Of a stretch of 64,000 nt of DNA, positions 61,754 through 64,000 are shown one piece after another (the first letter of the stretch is position 1; each line of letters begins with the position of its first letter). The DNA comes from Marinihelvus fidelis (lineage in GTDB: Bacteria > Pseudomonadota > Gammaproteobacteria > Xanthomonadales > SZUA-36): NCBI RefSeq assembly GCF_008725655.1, contig NZ_VYXP01000002.1:462026-526025 (forward strand), in the 5' to 3' direction. The notes under the pieces are model-generated. The model made no database searches. It was not told the origin of the DNA and was given only the letters and a program-made list of their open reading frames with translations. Position numbers and translations under genes: made by a program.

Positions 61754-61971
61754 GCCGCCACCCCGGCCGTCTCCGGCGTGCATGGCGGGCGCTTGGCGAT
61801 CTTGCCCGGGCCGCCGATCACCTGGGAGCCGCGGATGTACCTGGCGCCACCCAGGGGCGCGCGCAGGATCTGGCGCTCCCAGCCGCAATGCGGACAGCGG
61901 TGAACCAGGCGAACATGCGGAGAGACGCCCTTCTCGATGGCCTTGCGAACCCACAGATGGCGCCCGCTCAT
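61750..61971 (-). CDS. Small zinc-finger-like phage protein
   Basis: A 73-residue protein starting MSGRHLWVRKAIEKGVSPHV with one CPHC pair (HRCPHCGWERQILRAP). A second pair is not obvious; a His at residue ~25 could contribute. The start overlaps the previous stop (ATGA). Probably a small nucleic-acid-binding protein; the role is unknown. Confidence 0.55.
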   Translation of the reverse strand: MSGRHLWVRKAIEKGVSPHVRLVHRCPHCGWERQILRAPLGGARYIRGSQVIGGPGKIAKRPPCTPETAGVAA

Positions 61972-62207
61972 GCCAGCACCCATCCGGTGTGCGCCCGGTA
62001 CTTGACCAGGTCGGCGCTGCGGCAGCGCTTCAGCGCACTTTCAATCGAGCCACGCGGGAATCCCGTCCGGGCCTTGATCTCGCTGGTCGTGATCGGCTCG
62101 TCACCCAGAGTGGCCATCACCTCGACCTCGACGTGTGCCGCCCACATGCTGTTGACGGTCTCCCAGGGCTCCAGCGGAACGGCTGCTTCTGCTGCGCCCC
62201 AGGTCAT
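61968..62207 (-). CDS. Small winged-helix-like phage protein
   Basis: A 79-residue protein, MTWGAAEAAVPLEPWETVNS at the start, with a winged-helix pattern from ~25 on (VEVMATLGDEPITTSEIKAR, GFPRGSIESALKRCRSADLV, then a wing YRAHTGWVLA). AAGGAG precedes the ATG, which also overlaps the preceding stop (ATGA). It is probably a small transcription regulator or replication accessory. Confidence 0.65.
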   Translation of the reverse strand: MTWGAAEAAVPLEPWETVNSMWAAHVEVEVMATLGDEPITTSEIKARTGFPRGSIESALKRCRSADLVKYRAHTGWVLA

Positions 62208-62698
62208 GCCGCGCTCCTTACGGGCGTGTCGTCGTCGTGCCTGGCGACTGCGGGGCGGATCAGTTCGAGATCCGCGCCGTAGATCTCGTCCAGGTTGTAG
62301 CGCGTGAGCCCCTGCGGGTACTGGTCGTACCAGTGCTCGCCGCGCTTCTTCTGGAAAACCTTGATCTGGCCGCGGGTGATGATGCGGGACTGGCTGCTGC
62401 CGGTGCTGCCGGCGAGCAACTTCCGGGCGCTGGACTCGATGGCAGCCTTGTCCTGGTCGGAGCAGTTCTGCGGGTGGTGGTAACCCTTGCCGGCGCGGCA
62501 CAGCTGCTTGAACTCGGGCAGCGTCGGCGGAAACTCGCTGCTGCGCTGCTGCAGCGACTGGTAGCCGGCGGCGAGGTTGTAGTTCTTCAGCTCCCGCTCC
62601 CAGTACCGGAATGTCGGCCCATCGACCCCGCCGTATTCCTTGAATGCGTGGGGGTACATGGTTTTCATCACCGCCCACAGCTCTCGTAGCTCGATCAT
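62204..62698 (-). CDS. Phage replication protein P-like (helicase-loader candidate)
   Basis: A 164-residue protein. MIELRELWAVMKTMYPHAFK, TFRYWERELKNYNLAAGYQS and the FPPTLPEFKQLC segment follow the lambda P pattern (helices then Pro-rich P-x-F-x-x-x-C). Lambda P loads DnaB helicase at the O-bound origin. The gene is coupled by ATGA to the O-like gene upstream, supporting the O-P assignment. The C-terminal half (RGQIKVFQKKRGEHWYDQYP) is distinct. Confidence 0.68.
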   Translation of the reverse strand: MIELRELWAVMKTMYPHAFKEYGGVDGPTFRYWERELKNYNLAAGYQSLQQRSSEFPPTLPEFKQLCRAGKGYHHPQNCSDQDKAAIESSARKLLAGSTGSSQSRIITRGQIKVFQKKRGEHWYDQYPQGLTRYNLDEIYGADLELIRPAVARHDDDTPVRSAA

Positions 62699-63480
62699 GC
62701 CCTTGCCTCCCTGGACGCCTCGAAGGCGCTCCAAAACTCATCGCTGGATTTCGTGCCAGTGGACCGCCCAGGGGCGCGCCGCCGCGGAGGCGGGCCGTCG
62801 AACTCGTTCTGGATCCACTTCAACCACTGGAACCGCGGGTTGGGTTGGCGGGAATTCTTGTGCGCTTTGAATTTCCCCCAGGCTCCACGGATCTGCTCGT
62901 CGCTCAGCTTCGGGTTGGCTTCACGGCCGGCCACAAGCCAACCGGGTTCGTCGGGGTCTGATTCGGCCTTTTCCGCGCTTCCTGCAGATGCTGTAGATCC
63001 TGCTCCTTCTCCTGCTCCTGTTTCCCCGAACGTTTGGGGGAACCCTTCGGCGAACCCTTTATAGAACCCTTCCCCTAACCCTTCGGCTAACTCTTTCAAG
63101 CGTTGATACAGCTTGTTTTTAAGGTCGCACTCGGGCAGATCATTCCAGCAACCGACCCATGACTTGAGCACGTTCGGGTTGTCCGGTGGGTTGTATCTGG
63201 TGAAGTTCGGGACCCCCAAAAACTTGGCGGTTTTGTCGTACTCCCAGAAACGTTTCTGCAAACCCTCCTTAAAGGCTTCCCGGAAGGGTTGCGGGAACCC
63301 TTTCTGCTCCCAATCAAGTTCGTCCTCGATACCACCTGGTGACGTTCGCATTGCGCCAACGGGCGTCATCTGCGGGTGGGTCAGAATGAATAGAAACAGG
63401 TGCTGGCAGGACAGTGACGCCGAGTAGAACTTCTCGTCGTTCCAGATTCTCGGGTCGATCTTCCGGTACTTCTTTGCCAT
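62695..63480 (-). CDS. Phage replication initiator-like protein (O-like)
   Basis: A 261-residue protein. Residues 1-130 have the pattern MAKKYRKIDPRIWNDEKFYS, LFILTHPQMTPVGAMRTSPG and KFLGVPNFTRYNPPDNPNVL, widely found in phage replication initiators with a winged-helix domain. A Gly/Ala/Ser-rich linker (~165-190, TGAGEGAGSTASAGSAEKAE) precedes a C-terminal domain (SDEQIRGAWGKFKAHKNSRQ). It is the first of the O-P pair. The repeated GF/EG motifs before the linker (GEGFYKGFAEGFPQTFGE) are unusual and low-complexity. Confidence 0.7.
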   Translation of the reverse strand: MAKKYRKIDPRIWNDEKFYSASLSCQHLFLFILTHPQMTPVGAMRTSPGGIEDELDWEQKGFPQPFREAFKEGLQKRFWEYDKTAKFLGVPNFTRYNPPDNPNVLKSWVGCWNDLPECDLKNKLYQRLKELAEGLGEGFYKGFAEGFPQTFGETGAGEGAGSTASAGSAEKAESDPDEPGWLVAGREANPKLSDEQIRGAWGKFKAHKNSRQPNPRFQWLKWIQNEFDGPPPRRRAPGRSTGTKSSDEFWSAFEASREARA

Positions 63481-63905
63481 CAGGCAGCCCTCGACTGCAG
63501 CTGCTTGGCAGCGTTGCGGATCGGGCACCATTCGGCCTGGGTCAGGACGCCCTTGTCACGCAGCTGGTCAATGACGTTGACGTGCACCAGGTCGCCAGCC
63601 AAGATCATCGACAGGGCTTTTGCGCTCACTCCGAGAAGCTCTCGCGCGGCCTGACAGCCTTCAGGATCTCCGGCTATCTCGTGTTCCTCGAACCAGTTTT
63701 CCAGGCGGTTCTTCAACAGCGTGGCGGGCGGCACCGCTCGGTTAACCTTTGGGCGGCGGCCGAGGCCCTTCTCGATCTTCTTCAGGGTCGGCTTACGTGG
63801 GCTGGTGGTGCCGGCCAGGAACCCGGCCAGCGTCGGGTGCGCGATATCGAAGTGATCGGCGGCACGGTGCTCGTTCAGGCTGTGCTGCGTCATGAACAGC
63901 GTCAC
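63480..63905 (-). CDS. Phage HTH protein, possibly a CII-type or early regulator (5' end uncertain)
   Basis: A 141-residue form from GTG 63905, or shorter from ATG 63893. The frame also stays open to the right window edge, so the true start may lie outside. Two HTH-like stretches are seen: NEHRAADHFDIAHPTLAGFL near the N-terminus and ELLGVSAKALSMILAGDLVH near residue 90. Position just before the replication genes is that of the lambda CII regulator, but helix content is more Xre-like. The stop overlaps the O-like start (TGATG). Confidence 0.6.
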   Translation of the reverse strand: MTLFMTQHSLNEHRAADHFDIAHPTLAGFLAGTTSPRKPTLKKIEKGLGRRPKVNRAVPPATLLKNRLENWFEEHEIAGDPEGCQAARELLGVSAKALSMILAGDLVHVNVIDQLRDKGVLTQAEWCPIRNAAKQLQSRAA

Positions 63906-64000
63906 ACGGTCGCGGATCCGGGCGGCGCGGCCGCGAATGACCGCTGGGTCGCCGTCACCTTTACCGGCGCCACCAGCCGCCGGTTCAGGCTTCTTATTGC

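Noticed and set aside
1-64000. CRISPR array or insertion sequences
   Set aside because: No regularly spaced direct repeats and no transposase with terminal inverted repeats were seen in reading; an exhaustive repeat search was not possible.

Overview
The window is high-GC (by eye about two-thirds G+C) gammaproteobacterial DNA. The chain lptA-lptB-rpoN-hpf-ptsN-hprK-rapZ followed by IIA/HPr/EI genes, the PBP1b, RelA and HrpA genes, and several host-type secreted proteins point to the Xanthomonadales/Lysobacterales-Chromatiales side of the class. A Wenzhouxiangella-like host is my guess, not a demonstrated assignment.

Region 1 (1-33.1 kb) is chromosome. It opens with LPS export (lptA end, lptB), sigma-54, ribosome hibernation factor, and a regulatory phosphotransferase relay: PtsN, HPr kinase, RapZ, a mannose-type IIA, HPr carrying both His15 and Ser46, and EI. 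No sugar permease is present. MgtE and a fused two-domain glycosyltransferase follow. A minus-strand block codes for PBP1b, a TPR lipoprotein, a YoaA/DinG-type Fe-S helicase and TsaB. Next come a 1494-residue three-module glycosyltransferase, convergent relA and hrpA, a CadC-like membrane regulator facing a PD40 propeller protein, a threonine aldolase and an APC permease.

Region 2 (33.1-35.66 kb) is a visibly AT-richer islet. It holds two convergent genes for exported proteins that share an N-terminal Cys-Asp-x-Cys domain, with a perfect hairpin between them, and a membrane-anchored DEDDh exonuclease.

Region 3 (35.67 kb to the right edge) is the left part of a siphovirus-type prophage. Its left attachment site is the 3' half of a tRNA-Lys gene, broken exactly at the anticodon loop. 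From the strand geometry the intact tRNA-Lys should lie beyond base 64000. Just inside the site is a plus-strand cargo cassette (RadC/JAMM protein, DNA-binding-like protein, small protein) behind a sigma-70-like promoter with a perfect palindrome in its spacer. All other prophage genes read leftwards: O- and P-like replication genes, small early genes including an Acb2-like candidate, a catalytic-domain-only tyrosine recombinase, a lysis cassette (holin, endolysin, 52-residue membrane protein, overlapping spanins), a host-like secreted protein, TerS/TerL, portal, a protease-capsid fusion with a probable internal capsid start, tail genes in lambda order (Z, U, V, G/T, tape measure, tip) and two surface-exposed fibre proteins.

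The strongest mechanistic observations are a -1 frameshift site (C-A7-C) joining the two tail-assembly-chaperone frames, the nested capsid start inside the protease-capsid gene, the CDxC exported protein pair, the operator-in-promoter cassette, and the Acb2-like gene. No CRISPR array, rRNA operon, insertion sequence or complete tRNA was seen.
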